Positions 16,349-25,525 are shown, numbered from the stretch's first letter. The stretch: 36,452 bases of DNA from Clostridiaceae bacterium (GCA_029256485.1 JAQSXU010000032.1:1-36452); one strand, 5' to 3'. The notes: a model not told the origin generated them from the sequence alone. Numbers and translations are program-made.

Positions 16349-18451
16349 ATGAATATAAAATCTATAAAATTTTATGAAGGAGATAACATAAAATTTGTAA
16401 GTAGAGTTGTTAAAGTAGAGGTAACCTGCAGTACAAGAAGTGAAAAATTAAAATATATAAAAGAATATATTAAAATTAACTTTATTTTAGGTTTCCTTGA
16501 AAAAGTTATTGACTTAGTCAATGAATCAAGTGAAGATGAAATTTGGCTTACTTATTCGGAGGAGGATGTAAGTAAATTTATTTTAGAGAAGTTAGCTGAT
16601 AACTATGAAGAAGACATAATAATAAAAAAGGCTAAAGCATTAAAAGAATATGGATTGATAAATAATATTGCTAAGTTTGTAAGACAAAAAGATATGCCAG
16701 TTATTAGACTTAGTAAAAAATGCTATCAGCTTGGCTATGGCAAAAATGCTTTAATAATCAGCAATAACTATCAAAGCTATGAGAAAAACCATAAGGTGGA
16801 GATAATAAAGGATAAGAAAACTCTATTTGAAATATTAAGATATAATCATATACCTAAAGTGGCTGTCAGTATAGTTTATGGTGAAAAAAATATTGAAATA
16901 TCAAGGGTAGGTACTTTTAATTTCAGAGTATTTTGCTTTAATGGAGAAATAAAATTAGTGTATAAAATAGAAATACATGAAAACAGCAGTTCAGACACAG
17001 TAAGAAAAGTTATCTATTCCAGCATGGAGGGAACCCAGCAAATTAATGATTTATGTAAAGAGGTATATAATTGTTTTCAGATTTCACTATTGTGCATTGA
17101 TTTAGCGGTGAAGGATGAAGAAATTATGGTATGGGATGTAAATTCAATTTTCCAGGTTCAGGAGGAAATAACACCAGTAGAAAACCAGGTAATAGAATGT
17201 ATCTTTAATTGTTATAAGAAAATGGGGATGGATTCCATACCAATAATCTCAGTAACGGGAACCAACGGGAAGACCACTACAGTTAGATTAATAAATTACA
17301 TAATGAATGAACTTGGGTATAATACAGCTATGACTTCAACAGCAGGTATATTTATTGGCAATGTTAAACTAAAAAATGGCGATACTACAGGGTTCTTAAG
17401 TGCAAGAGATGTGCTGACAAACCTCCAGTCGGAAGCTGCTGTGCTGGAAACAGCTAGAGGCGGTATATTGAGAAATGGATTAGGCTATGAGAAGGCATCT
17501 GTAGGTGTAATAACGTCAGTTTCTGAGGACCATATTGGGAAAATGGGCATAAAGGATTTAAATGATTTAGCTAACACAAAATCTGTAATATTACATGATG
17601 TAAATACAAATGGCAGAATAATTGTTAAGGCACAAAGCGAAATAATGAAAGTTGTATCTGAAGTTAGGAAAATTAATAATAGTAAAAGGTTGTGTGTTTT
17701 TTCATTAGATAAGAACAAATATATTGAGCAGGCAATAGAAAATAATGATGAGGCTATATACTTAAAAAATGAGGACATTATATACTACAACCATGGAATT
17801 GAAAAATCTATTGCAAAAGTAAATGAAATACCTTTTACTCAAAATGGACATTCAAGATCAAATATATTAAATATAATGGCTGCCATGGGTGCGGTTTTAG
17901 ATTTTACCAATGGCGGAGAAAAGATAATGGATGTAATAGGAAAAATTAAATGTGATTTATATTTTAATCCTGGAAGGCAAAATATTATAGATGTAGATAA
18001 TTATAAGATTATATTAGATTACGGTCATAATTCGGAAGCATTTTACGAAGTTTTTAACATAGCAAAGGCATTAAAGCCAGCAAAAATAACCTCCATAATA
18101 ACTGCCCCTGGGGATAGACTAGATAAGTATATAATTGAGTTAGGAACTATAGCGGCTGAATATAGCGATAATATTATAGTCAGGGAGCAAGAGGATTTAA
18201 GAGGAAGAAACGTTGGTGAAACGGCGAATTTGTTGATAAAAGGGGTTCTTAACAGTGGATTTAGTAATAAAAATATTAAACTGATCTATAAAGAGCAGGA
18301 GGCTATAGTTGAAGCAATGATGATGGCACAGGCCGGTGAAGTAATTATTTTATTTACTCAGTGTTTGGATGTAGTGATTCCAGCCATAAATTGTTATCTA
18401 AAATCCATTGGGAGAGAACTTATAGGTAAAGACATTGATTTTTCTCATTAA
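16349..18451 (+). CDS. Cyanophycin-synthetase-like Mur ligase with a shortened ATP-grasp region
   Basis: The C-terminal 400 residues are a clear CphA-type Mur-ligase domain: P-loop SVTGTNGKTTT (about 302-311), ETARGGILRNGLGY, SVSEDHIG, HSRSNILN, NPGRQN and APGDR. In cyanophycin synthetases this domain adds arginine to the aspartate side chain. The N-terminus keeps the CphA landmark RLSKKCYQLGYGK (about 120-131), but the ATP-grasp domain that normally adds aspartate has shrunk to about 150 residues. In full-length CphA (about 870 residues) it spans over 300 residues and the P-loop lies near residue 490. So aspartate ligation is doubtful, and the product may be a different amino-acid or peptide conjugate. 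Start ATG 16349 follows GGTGA; upstream ATGs at 16286 and 16328 lack ribosome sites. No cyanophycinase is adjacent. Confidence 0.78.
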   Translation: MNIKSIKFYEGDNIKFVSRVVKVEVTCSTRSEKLKYIKEYIKINFILGFLEKVIDLVNESSEDEIWLTYSEEDVSKFILEKLADNYEEDIIIKKAKALKEYGLINNIAKFVRQKDMPVIRLSKKCYQLGYGKNALIISNNYQSYEKNHKVEIIKDKKTLFEILRYNHIPKVAVSIVYGEKNIEISRVGTFNFRVFCFNGEIKLVYKIEIHENSSSDTVRKVIYSSMEGTQQINDLCKEVYNCFQISLLCIDLAVKDEEIMVWDVNSIFQVQEEITPVENQVIECIFNCYKKMGMDSIPIISVTGTNGKTTTVRLINYIMNELGYNTAMTSTAGIFIGNVKLKNGDTTGFLSARDVLTNLQSEAAVLETARGGILRNGLGYEKASVGVITSVSEDHIGKMGIKDLNDLANTKSVILHDVNTNGRIIVKAQSEIMKVVSEVRKINNSKRLCVFSLDKNKYIEQAIENNDEAIYLKNEDIIYYNHGIEKSIAKVNEIPFTQNGHSRSNILNIMAAMGAVLDFTNGGEKIMDVIGKIKCDLYFNPGRQNIIDVDNYKIILDYGHNSEAFYEVFNIAKALKPAKITSIITAPGDRLDKYIIELGTIAAEYSDNIIVREQEDLRGRNVGETANLLIKGVLNSGFSNKNIKLIYKEQEAIVEAMMMAQAGEVIILFTQCLDVVIPAINCYLKSIGRELIGKDIDFSH

Positions 18452-18461
18452 ATCTATGTAG

Positions 18462-18490
18462 TTGCAAAGAATTTTAAATAAATATATAAT
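18462..18490 (+). promoter_or_regulatory. Promoter of the arsR-type gene
   Basis: TTGCAA (18462-18467), 17-bp spacer, TATAAT (18485-18490). The operator-like repeat starts at the next base. Confidence 0.75.
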
Positions 18491-18514
18491 ACATATGAAT
18501 ATACTTTCATGTGT
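18491..18514. promoter_or_regulatory. ArsR/SmtB-type operator
   Basis: Inverted repeat ACATATGAA (18491-18499) and TTCATGTGT (18506-18514) with a 6-bp spacer; 8 of 9 positions are symmetrical. The TGAA-N6-TTCA core is like SmtB/CadC operators. Its position covering the transcription start fits autorepression. Confidence 0.65.
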
Positions 18515-18525
18515 AGAGGTGAAAA

Positions 18526-18891
18526 ATGAATACCAATGCTGAAATAGAGGTTTGTGGATGCTGTGAAATACATAAAGATTGTGTAGATTGTGTTAAAAAT
18601 AATATGCTGGAAGAAAAGTCATTTCAAAGACTATCTGAGTTATTTAAAGTTTTGGGAGACAATACTAGGACAAAAATAATCTATGCATTATCAAAAAAAG
18701 AATTATGTGTATGTGATATTTCTGAAGTAGTAGAGATGAGCCAATCTGCAGTATCTCATCAACTAAGAATATTAAAATCTGCCAGGCTGGTAAAGTTCAG
18801 AAGAGAAGGAAAAGTGGTTTATTATTCCTTAGATGATGAACATATAAATAAAATATTCAATGCAGGACTTGATCATATTAAGCATAAATAA
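18526..18891 (+). CDS. ArsR/SmtB/CadC-family metal-sensing repressor
   Basis: A 121-residue winged-helix repressor, expected to be a dimer that leaves DNA when it binds metal. The recognition helix is SQSAVSHQLRILKSARLV. Two metal sites of the family are readable. The CadC-like alpha3N site has N-terminal cysteines (CGCC, C...C) and ELCVCD. The SmtB-like alpha5 site has the exact spacing DxHx10Hx2H near the C-terminus (DEH...HIKH). This suggests soft metals (Cd, Pb) plus Zn, but metal choice is inferred. AGAGGTG precedes the ATG. Unusually, no efflux ATPase or metallothionein gene follows; the gene ends at its own terminator. Confidence 0.9.
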   Translation: MNTNAEIEVCGCCEIHKDCVDCVKNNMLEEKSFQRLSELFKVLGDNTRTKIIYALSKKELCVCDISEVVEMSQSAVSHQLRILKSARLVKFRREGKVVYYSLDDEHINKIFNAGLDHIKHK

Positions 18892-18892
18892 G

Positions 18893-18917
18893 AAAAGTGG
18901 GTTTTAGCCCACTTTTT
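18893..18917. terminator. Bidirectional terminator after the arsR-type gene
   Basis: AAAAGTGGG (18893-18901) pairs with CCCACTTTT (18908-18916), followed by T on the plus strand; A-rich before the stem, giving a T-run for the convergent MBL gene ending at 18916. Confidence 0.85.
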
Positions 18918-19554
18918 ATTTGCTGTAATCTAGTACTTTTACTAGGTTCCTTTCATCAGGAATTTTGTCTATTACCAAAGTTGAATCATTTATTTTAACT
19001 CCATTCTTCATATGATTTATAAATCCCTCAACACCATCTATAGGGAAAGTAATTGCTGGAGTTTTATAGTGCATAGGAATAACGATATGGGGCTTTATTC
19101 TATTGCATAATTCAGCGGCTTCTTTGGAGTCTATAGTGAAATTTCCACCTACAGGAATTAAAAGCACATCAATATCACCCAGCTCATTGATTTCATCCTG
19201 GGATAATATGTAACCTAAATCCCCTAGATGACATATTTTTAAGTTATCCATTTCAATGATATAAATTACATTTTCACCACGTTTAGCACCTTTAAATTTA
19301 TCATGATATGAAGGTATGCCCTTTATAGATATATCTTTCTCATAGAATAGTCCAACTTTATCAATAATAGCTGCACTTTCATTTATCATCTTAGTATAAT
19401 CATGGTCAAAATGGTGGTGACTTATGGTTACTACATCTACATCTCCCTGAAATACCTTGTAACCAACAGTTTCATCATATGGGTCTGTGAGTAGTTTTCT
19501 CTTTTGGGAATCCTCCAATAAAAAACTAGAATGTCCAATCAAAGTAATTTTCAT
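18916..19554 (-). CDS. Metallo-beta-lactamase-fold hydrolase (UlaG-like)
   Basis: A compact 212-residue MBL-fold enzyme of the Lactamase_B_3/UlaG type. Visible metal ligands are the SHHHFDHD motif (HxHxDH), the conserved histidine of IPSYHDK, the aspartate of HLGDLG and the histidine in IPMHYKT. Such proteins hydrolyse varied substrates, including lactones and phosphoesters, and many remain orphan; I cannot name the substrate. GGAGG lies 9-10 nt before the ATG at 19554. It follows the LacI-type gene by 21 bp on the same strand, so it is probably cotranscribed with it and may act on a sugar-derived compound. Confidence 0.85.
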   Translation of the reverse strand: MKITLIGHSSFLLEDSQKRKLLTDPYDETVGYKVFQGDVDVVTISHHHFDHDYTKMINESAAIIDKVGLFYEKDISIKGIPSYHDKFKGAKRGENVIYIIEMDNLKICHLGDLGYILSQDEINELGDIDVLLIPVGGNFTIDSKEAAELCNRIKPHIVIPMHYKTPAITFPIDGVEGFINHMKNGVKINDSTLVIDKIPDERNLVKVLDYSK

Positions 19555-19575
19555 ACCTTTAACCTCCTCCGTTAT

Positions 19576-20595
19576 TTACATAGTTGATTGTCTTTCCATA
19601 ATCTCTGGTAATAACATATTTACTTGATTATTATCCCCGGTCTTAGACAATTTACTTAGCAGAACCTGAGCAGCCAATTTGCCAAGCTCAAATGTGTTAA
19701 TATGTATAGAAGTAATTGTTGGGCTTGTATATGGTGCAAGAGGATAACTATCAAAAGTAATAATACCGAAATCCCTTGGTATTTCAAGGAAAGTTTCTTT
19801 TATAGCATTTAGTGCACCAAAGGCTGTATAATTGTTAATGCAAATTACGCTGTCAGGAACAGTGTTTGATTTTAAAAGCTCTTTCATTAAATTATAACCA
19901 TCTTCCTCTGTTCCAATTCCAAATCTTATTAAGCTTTTGTAATTTTGAATTTTCAAATCAATAGCTGCCTTTGTATATCCCTTAAGCCGAGTATTAGATA
20001 TAGGCTCATCATGGGAACCAGCAATAAACGCGGGATATTTATAACCTTTTTTTATTAAGAACTTAACTGCTTCTTCACAGGCGGATATATTATCTATATC
20101 AACCCATGACACATTTACGGCTGCTGCGGGCTGGCCTAAAACCACATAAGGGAAATTCATTGAATTTAATTCCTCAATGCTTTCTTTGTTTAAAATGGAT
20201 GAGTGGATTATTAACCCGTCAACCTTTTTACTATAAACAAATCTTTCTAAAAATGACTCATGTTCAGCTAAATAATGGGTATCACATATAGTAAGATCAT
20301 AATTGGCCGGTAATATTAAGCTTTGAGAACCTATTATTATGTTATAGAAAAACTGATCTAATAAGGTATCCTTGCTGCTTGTATTAATTAAAAAACCTAT
20401 ATTAAAACTGCTTTTCTTAGCAAGCTGTTTACCTATACTATTTGGGAAGTATTTCAGGTCCTTCATAATAGTTCTTATATTTTTCTTTGTACCTTCAGAA
20501 ATTAATGGGCTGTCATTAACTACCCTGGAAACTGTGGAGGGAGAAACTCCAGCAATTTTAGCAATATCATTAATAGTAACGCTAATTTTAATCAA
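19576..20595 (-). CDS. LacI-family transcriptional regulator
   Basis: The N-terminal helix-turn-helix is VTINDIAKIAGVSPSTVSRVVND, abbreviated by its core IAKIAGVSPSTVSRV. It is followed by the hinge and a periplasmic-binding-like effector domain (about residues 60-335), ending RQSTM. The effector is unknown; as a class these bind sugars or nucleosides. The start is uncertain. The only conventional start, TTG 20595, directly abuts the AAGGAG site, whereas the ATT at 20586 has a 9-nt spacing. A cre/LacI-type motif lies just upstream. It is probably in an operon with the MBL hydrolase downstream and is divergent from the ileS T-box leader. Confidence 0.88.
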   Translation of the reverse strand: MIKISVTINDIAKIAGVSPSTVSRVVNDSPLISEGTKKNIRTIMKDLKYFPNSIGKQLAKKSSFNIGFLINTSSKDTLLDQFFYNIIIGSQSLILPANYDLTICDTHYLAEHESFLERFVYSKKVDGLIIHSSILNKESIEELNSMNFPYVVLGQPAAAVNVSWVDIDNISACEEAVKFLIKKGYKYPAFIAGSHDEPISNTRLKGYTKAAIDLKIQNYKSLIRFGIGTEEDGYNLMKELLKSNTVPDSVICINNYTAFGALNAIKETFLEIPRDFGIITFDSYPLAPYTSPTITSIHINTFELGKLAAQVLLSKLSKTGDNNQVNMLLPEIMERQSTM

Positions 20596-20603
20596 CTCCT
20601 TTA

Positions 20604-20617
20604 TGCAACCGTTTTAA
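20604..20617 (-). promoter_or_regulatory. LacI/CcpA-type operator (cre-like) before the lacI-type gene
   Basis: Minus strand TTAAAACGGTTGCA matches 12 of 14 positions of the cre consensus TGWNANCGNTNWCA and has the central CG typical of LacI-family sites. It lies between a TATAAT (20630-20625, minus) and the ribosome site, so binding should repress. Autoregulation or CcpA control are both possible. Confidence 0.5.
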
Positions 20618-20692
20618 TAATAAAATTATATCATATAATGCAAATTAATGGCAGTTACAGGAGAATTACTGACTATATTAAATATAATATAT

Positions 20693-20721
20693 TTGACAAC
20701 AAAAAATGTATATAATATAAT
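20693..20721 (+). promoter_or_regulatory. Consensus sigma-A promoter of the ileS leader
   Basis: TTGACA (20693-20698), 17-bp spacer, TATAAT (20716-20721): a full consensus match, the strongest promoter in the window. Transcription should begin near 20728. Confidence 0.85.
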
Positions 20722-20727
20722 ATTCTA

Positions 20728-20997
20728 AAGGCTTTGATCAGGAAAAGTAATTAGACTTTTTTCTTAAAGAGAGTGGGAGCTGATGGGAACCCATAGAATG
20801 AATCTAATGAAAATCACCTGGGAGCTTAATATTGAAAATCTAAATTATTTTAGACAAGTAAACTATTACGTAATTCTGCGTTAAAGAATAGAGTATCAAT
20901 GATATTATTGTTATAATATTTGTCGTACTTGAATTGTCAGTTCACCATAGGTGGTATAGCGGTTATTTCTCCGTCCTAATTAGGATGGAGTTTTTTT
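20728..20997 (+). ncRNA. T-box leader riboswitch, isoleucine-specific
   Basis: The leader RNA of ileS shows the parts of a T-box. Stem I runs from about 20745, and the specifier codon is read as ATC at 20813-20815 in the context GAAAATCACC, matching tRNA-Ile. The T-box sequence TAGGTGGTATAGCGG (about 20949-20962) contains TGGT at 20952-20955, which pairs the ACCA end of uncharged tRNA. A competing terminator stem is at 20969-20990, followed by TTTTTTT. Uncharged tRNA-Ile should stabilise the antiterminator and allow ileS expression. Confidence 0.92.
20969..20997 (+). terminator. T-box terminator hairpin
   Basis: 12-bp stem with one wobble pair, CTCCGTCCTAAT (20969-20980) with ATTAGGATGGAG (20979-20990 overlapping at the tip), followed by seven T. 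Its 5' arm would be sequestered in the antiterminator state. Confidence 0.88.
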
Positions 20998-21080
20998 ATT
21001 TTTATAATTTCAGCATAGTGTTAGCATAAAATGGGGCTGCTCATGTATAAAGATCGGAAATATGAAGGGAGTTTAAAACA

Positions 21081-24000
21081 ATGTATAAGAAGGTAGATTC
21101 TTCAAAAAGCTTTGTAGAATTAGAATCTGATGTATTAAAGCTTTGGAAGGAAAATAAAGTAGTTGAAAAAAGTTTTGCACTTAATGGGGATGGAGAGTAT
21201 TTTACATTTTATGATGGACCTCCAACTGCAAACGGAAAACCACACGTGGGCCATGTGCTTACAAGGGTTATTAAGGATTTAATCCCAAGATACAAGGTAA
21301 TGAAGGGATATAAGGTTCTTAGAAAGGCGGGATGGGATACCCATGGTCTTCCTGTAGAACTTGAAATAGAGAAAAAGTTAGGCATATCCGGTAAACCACA
21401 AATTGAAGAGTATGGAGTGGAAGCTTTTGTTAAGCAGTGTAAAGAAAGCGTATTTACATATTCAAATATGTGGAAGGAAATGTCTGAAAAGCTTGGATTC
21501 TGGGTAGACATGGAAAATCCATATGTTACATATCATGATGATTATATTGAATCAGTATGGTGGGCATTAAAACAAATGTGGGAAAAAGATTTGCTATATA
21601 AAGGTCACAAGGTTGTACCTTATTGCCCAAGATGTGGTACTGCACTTTCTTCTCATGAAGTAGCTCAGGGCTACAAAGACGTAAGAGAATCCACTGCTTT
21701 TGTTAAATTTAAAGTAAAGGGTGAAGAAAATAAATATATACTTGCTTGGACAACAACACCATGGACGTTACCAAGCAACGTAGCTCTGGCTGTAAATAAA
21801 AAGTATGATTATGTTGAAATAGTGAATAACGGCGAAAAATTAATACTTGCTAAGGAATTACTAAGTGTACTTCAAGGTGAATATGAAATAGTTAATGAAT
21901 TCAATGGAGAAAAATTATTAGGAATGGAATATGAACAATTATTCCCATTCTATACTCCTAAAGAAAAGGCATTTTATGTTGTACATGGAGACTTTGTTAC
22001 TTTAACAGATGGTACTGGAATAGTACATATTGCTCCTGCCTATGGTGAAGACGATAATATGTTGGGTAAGAAATATGGGTTACCATTAATTAACCTTGTA
22101 GATGGAGAAGGAAAGTTCATTGATTGTGTTGAGCCTTGGAAGGGTATTTTTGTGAAAAAGGCAGACTCTAAAATATTAGAATATATGAATGAAACAGGTA
22201 AACTTTATAAATCAGAAAAGTTTACTCACTCATACCCACACTGCTGGAGATGTGACACACCATTACTTTATTATCCAAGAGACAGCTGGTTTGTAAAAAT
22301 GACTTCTTTGAGGGATAAGTTGTTGGAGAATAATAATAAAGTAAACTGGTATCCAGATAACATAAGGACAGGAAGATTTGGAAAGTTCCTTGAAAATGTA
22401 ATAGATTGGGGAATAAGCAGAGATAGATATTGGGGTACTCCACTTCCAATATGGGAATGTGAGTGTGGACATAGAGAATGCATAGGGAGCAGAGCTGAAT
22501 TAGAGGAGAAAGGAATAGATGTGCCAAAGGGTATAGAATTCCACAAACCTTATATAGATAATGTAAAACTTAGATGTCCACATTGCGGCAAAGAAATGAC
22601 AAGAACTCAAGAGGTTATTGACTGTTGGTTTGATTCTGGTTCTATGCCATTTGCACAGCATCATTATCCATTTGAAAATAAGGAAGTATTTGAAAGAAAT
22701 TTCCCTGCACAATTTATATCTGAAGCTGTTGATCAAACAAGAGGGTGGTTCTATACTTTACTTGCTATTTCCACAGCATTATTTGATACAAATCCTTTTG
22801 AAAATTGTGTGGTTTTAGGCCATGTACTAGATAAACATGGACTTAAGATGTCTAAACATAAGGGAAATGTTGTGGATCCATTCATAGTGCTGGAAAAAGA
22901 AGGAGCAGATGCTACCAGATGGCATTTTTATACTTCCAGTGCACCATGGCTTCCAACTAGATTTTCTGAAGAAGATGTAGCAGAAACTCAGAGAAAGTTT
23001 ATAAGTACACTTTGGAATGTATATTCATTTTATGTGCTTTATGCTGAAATAGATAACTTTGATGCCTCAAAGTATGAAAACTTTGTTTCAGACAATGTAA
23101 TGGATAAATGGATAGTTTCAAAATTAAATACTTTAATAAAGGATGTAGAAGCGCATCTTGATAATTACAGGATAACTCAAGCAGCATTGGCAATTGAAAG
23201 CTTTGTAGATGAACTTTCAAACTGGTATGTGAGAAGGAATAGAGCTAGATATTGGTCAACAGAGCTTACAGATGATAAAATAGGTGCTTATACTACTTTG
23301 TATAATGTTTTAGTTACCTTATCAAAGGTTGCTGCACCTTTTGTACCTTTTGTTACTGAGACTATATATCAAAGCCTGGTTGTAAGCTTGAACCCCAATG
23401 CAATTGACAGCGTTCACCTTTGTAAGTGGCCATGTTATGATGAAAGCTTGGTAGATAGTAATTTAGAGAAAGACATGGATTTGGCTTATACGGTAGTAAA
23501 ACTAGGAAGAAGTGCTAGAAATGCAGCTAATATAAAGAATAGACAGCCGTTAAGCGAAATGCTTATGAGTACTAAATCACTTCCAGAGTATTATGACGAT
23601 ATAATAAAGGAAGAATTAAATATTAAAAAGGTTGAGTTTGGAGCAGATTTGTCTCAATATGTTAACTTTGAAATTAAACCAAACCTACCTGTACTTGGGA
23701 AAAGTTATGGAAAATTAATTCCTGGCATCAGAAAAGCAATAGCAGAGATGAATCAAATGAATCTGGCACAGACTATTAATAATGGCGGTACTGTAAAAGT
23801 AGATGTTCTAGGAAATACTATTGAACTCAATGGAGAGAATCTGCTTGTAACAATGCAGGGACTAGAAGGTTTTGCATTTGCTGGTGAAGGTGAAATAGGA
23901 GTTGTTTTAGATACAACAATTACAGATGAGCTGAGAGAAGAAGGATATGTAAGAGAGATCTTAAGTAAAATACAGAATATGAGAAAAGAGAGTGGCTTCC

Positions 24001-24188
24001 AAGTTGCCGATAAGATAAATTTATATGTTGAAGGCAATGATATGCTTGAAGCAGTAGTGAAAAAATATGAGGAAGAAATTAAAAAAGAAACCCTATCTCT
24101 TTCGGTATCTTATAATAAACCAGCAGAATATTCAGAGTGCAAAATTAATGGAGAAGACTTTAAATTAGCAGTAAAAGTTGTAAAATAA
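21081..24188 (+). CDS. ileS: Isoleucyl-tRNA synthetase (type 2-like)
   Basis: Class I aminoacyl-tRNA synthetase that charges tRNA-Ile, with a CP1 editing domain that removes mis-charged valine (TTPWTLPSN region near residue 225). The HIGH-class motif is HVGH (about residues 54-57), and KMSKS appears as KMSKH (about 588). At 1035 residues, with [20 protein letters not shown], it resembles the longer eukaryote-like IleS2 group rather than the roughly 920-residue IleS1. IleS2 enzymes are known for mupirocin tolerance; the canonical HxGH form here is the less extreme version. The ATG at 21081 follows GAAGGGAG. Expression is controlled by the T-box. Confidence 0.96.
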   Translation: MYKKVDSSKSFVELESDVLKLWKENKVVEKSFALNGDGEYFTFYDGPPTANGKPHVGHVLTRVIKDLIPRYKVMKGYKVLRKAGWDTHGLPVELEIEKKLGISGKPQIEEYGVEAFVKQCKESVFTYSNMWKEMSEKLGFWVDMENPYVTYHDDYIESVWWALKQMWEKDLLYKGHKVVPYCPRCGTALSSHEVAQGYKDVRESTAFVKFKVKGEENKYILAWTTTPWTLPSNVALAVNKKYDYVEIVNNGEKLILAKELLSVLQGEYEIVNEFNGEKLLGMEYEQLFPFYTPKEKAFYVVHGDFVTLTDGTGIVHIAPAYGEDDNMLGKKYGLPLINLVDGEGKFIDCVEPWKGIFVKKADSKILEYMNETGKLYKSEKFTHSYPHCWRCDTPLLYYPRDSWFVKMTSLRDKLLENNNKVNWYPDNIRTGRFGKFLENVIDWGISRDRYWGTPLPIWECECGHRECIGSRAELEEKGIDVPKGIEFHKPYIDNVKLRCPHCGKEMTRTQEVIDCWFDSGSMPFAQHHYPFENKEVFERNFPAQFISEAVDQTRGWFYTLLAISTALFDTNPFENCVVLGHVLDKHGLKMSKHKGNVVDPFIVLEKEGADATRWHFYTSSAPWLPTRFSEEDVAETQRKFISTLWNVYSFYVLYAEIDNFDASKYENFVSDNVMDKWIVSKLNTLIKDVEAHLDNYRITQAALAIESFVDELSNWYVRRNRARYWSTELTDDKIGAYTTLYNVLVTLSKVAAPFVPFVTETIYQSLVVSLNPNAIDSVHLCKWPCYDESLVDSNLEKDMDLAYTVVKLGRSARNAANIKNRQPLSEMLMSTKSLPEYYDDIIKEELNIKKVEFGADLSQYVNFEIKPNLPVLGKSYGKLIPGIRKAIAEMNQMNLAQTINNGGTVKVDVLGNTIELNGENLLVTMQGLEGFAFAGEGEIGVVLDTTITDELREEGYVREILSKIQNMRKESGFQVADKINLYVEGNDMLEAVVKKYEEEIKKETLSLSVSYNKPAEYSECKINGEDFKLAVKVVK

Positions 24189-24193
24189 TGTTA

Positions 24194-24232
24194 ACGGGAT
24201 ATGGTATTTTATTTATCATATCCTGTTTTTTT
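24194..24232 (+). terminator. Terminator after ileS
   Basis: ACGGGATATG (24194-24203) pairs with CATATCCTGT (24217-24226) with one wobble, followed by a T-run. Confidence 0.8.
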
Positions 24233-24353
24233 AACTTATTTACAAAAAATATATTTAAACTTAAGTAAAATAGAATAAACTCACTTGTAATGAAAAGGTT
24301 ATACTAGTATAATATTATAAATATGTAATAGAAATTAAATGGGAGTTGATAAT

Positions 24354-25349
24354 ATGGCAGCATCAATAAAAGACGTGGCTAGAGAAGCAGGGGTGTCAAT
24401 TGCAACTGTATCCAGGGTGTTAAATGATGTGGATGTAGTTAATGAAGAAACAAAGAAAAAGGTTGTTGAGGCTATAAATAAATTGGGTTACAGACCAAAT
24501 ATAGTGGCTAGAAGCTTAAAAACTCAAAGAACAAAAACCATAGGAATTATTATTCCTGATATATCCGTGCCTGTTTATCCTGAAATTGTTAGAGGTGCAG
24601 AGGATGGGGCTAATATCTATGATTATAACATAATGCTTTGTAACACAGATTTAGATCCTGAGAAGGAAAAAGAATACTTGAGGGTTCTTAAAGAAAAAAT
24701 GGTAGATGGAGTTTTATACATGAGTAATTCCCTAGAACAAAGTGTTATTCAATTAATTAAGGAAATTCAAATGCCAATAGTATTAGTTGAAACTAGGGAT
24801 AAAGATGAAGAATTCCCAAGTGTAAGTATAGATAATACAGGGGCAGCTTTTGATGCTGTACAGTATCTATTGAATAAGGGAAATAAGACTATTGGATATA
24901 TTGGTTCACATGTAGATGCATTTAATGCTTCAGCTCTTAGATATGTGGGCTATAAAAAGGCGCTAGAAGAAAATAATGTAGGCATTGATGACTCAATAGT
25001 TTCATTTGGCGGACTAAAGGCAAATGATGGTTATACTGGTGCTAATAAAATATTTGATAATAAGAAAGTTGATGCGTTATTTTGTGCTAGTGATGAAATA
25101 GCTATGGGTGCCATTAATGCATTGAGAGACAGAGGAATAAATGTTCCTGAGGAAGTAGATGTAATGGGCTTTGGGAATATAAATGCAGCTTCTGTATTTT
25201 ATCCAAAGATTACAACAATATCTCAGCCTATGTATGATATGGGATCCTTCGGAATGAGAATGCTGATAAAACTTATTAACAAGCAGCCAACTGAAATAAG
25301 TAACTATGTTCTTGATCATGAACTGGTAGAGAGAGATTCTTGTAAATAA
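24354..25349 (+). CDS. ccpA: Catabolite control protein A-like LacI regulator
   Basis: A 331-residue LacI-family repressor, close in length to CcpA (334 in B. subtilis). The HTH is IKDVAREAGVSIATVSRVLN and the hinge GYRPNIVARSLK, followed by TIGIIIPDIS...YPEIVRGAEDGANIYDYNIML and a C-terminal QPMYDMGSFGMRMLIKLIN, all closely matching CcpA. CcpA binds cre sites with HPr-Ser-P and represses or activates carbon-use genes. As I recall, ccpA also neighbours ileS in C. acetobutylicum, which supports the call. The ATG at 24354 follows GGGAG; an in-frame ATG at 24339 lacks a ribosome site. A paralogous regulator with another effector remains possible. Confidence 0.78.
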   Translation: MAASIKDVAREAGVSIATVSRVLNDVDVVNEETKKKVVEAINKLGYRPNIVARSLKTQRTKTIGIIIPDISVPVYPEIVRGAEDGANIYDYNIMLCNTDLDPEKEKEYLRVLKEKMVDGVLYMSNSLEQSVIQLIKEIQMPIVLVETRDKDEEFPSVSIDNTGAAFDAVQYLLNKGNKTIGYIGSHVDAFNASALRYVGYKKALEENNVGIDDSIVSFGGLKANDGYTGANKIFDNKKVDALFCASDEIAMGAINALRDRGINVPEEVDVMGFGNINAASVFYPKITTISQPMYDMGSFGMRMLIKLINKQPTEISNYVLDHELVERDSCK

Positions 25350-25360
25350 TTATATAATTA

Positions 25361-25398
25361 AAAATTGATATGCAATTATTGCATATCAATTTTTTTTA
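25361..25398 (+). terminator. Terminator after the ccpA-like gene
   Basis: Perfect 13-bp stem AATTGATATGCAA (25363-25375) with TTGCATATCAATT (25379-25391), 3-nt loop, then eight T. Confidence 0.92.
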
Positions 25399-25455
25399 TA
25401 AAAAAATAGTCTAAAAATAATGTCATTAATAAATAAATATTGTATAACGATTTTT

Positions 25456-25484
25456 TTGAATATATGAAGTTATGATGGTATAAT
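25456..25484 (+). promoter_or_regulatory. Promoter of the helicase-nuclease gene
   Basis: TTGAAT (25456-25461), 17-bp spacer ending TGATGG, TATAAT (25479-25484). A good match about 40 bp upstream of the ATG, so this gene has its own promoter. Confidence 0.7.
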
Positions 25485-25525
25485 TTTACATAAAAGTAAA
25501 TAGTATATAGGTTGGTGGTGGGACT

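Noticed and set aside
20641..21080. Possible small coding genes in the 440 bp before ileS
   Set aside because: The stretch is accounted for by a promoter, T-box leader and terminator. Short frames there lack ribosome sites.
22222..22736. Several minus-strand open frames of 70-100 codons inside ileS
   Set aside because: They lie wholly within a strongly conserved gene on the other strand, have no ribosome sites and show no recognisable protein pattern.
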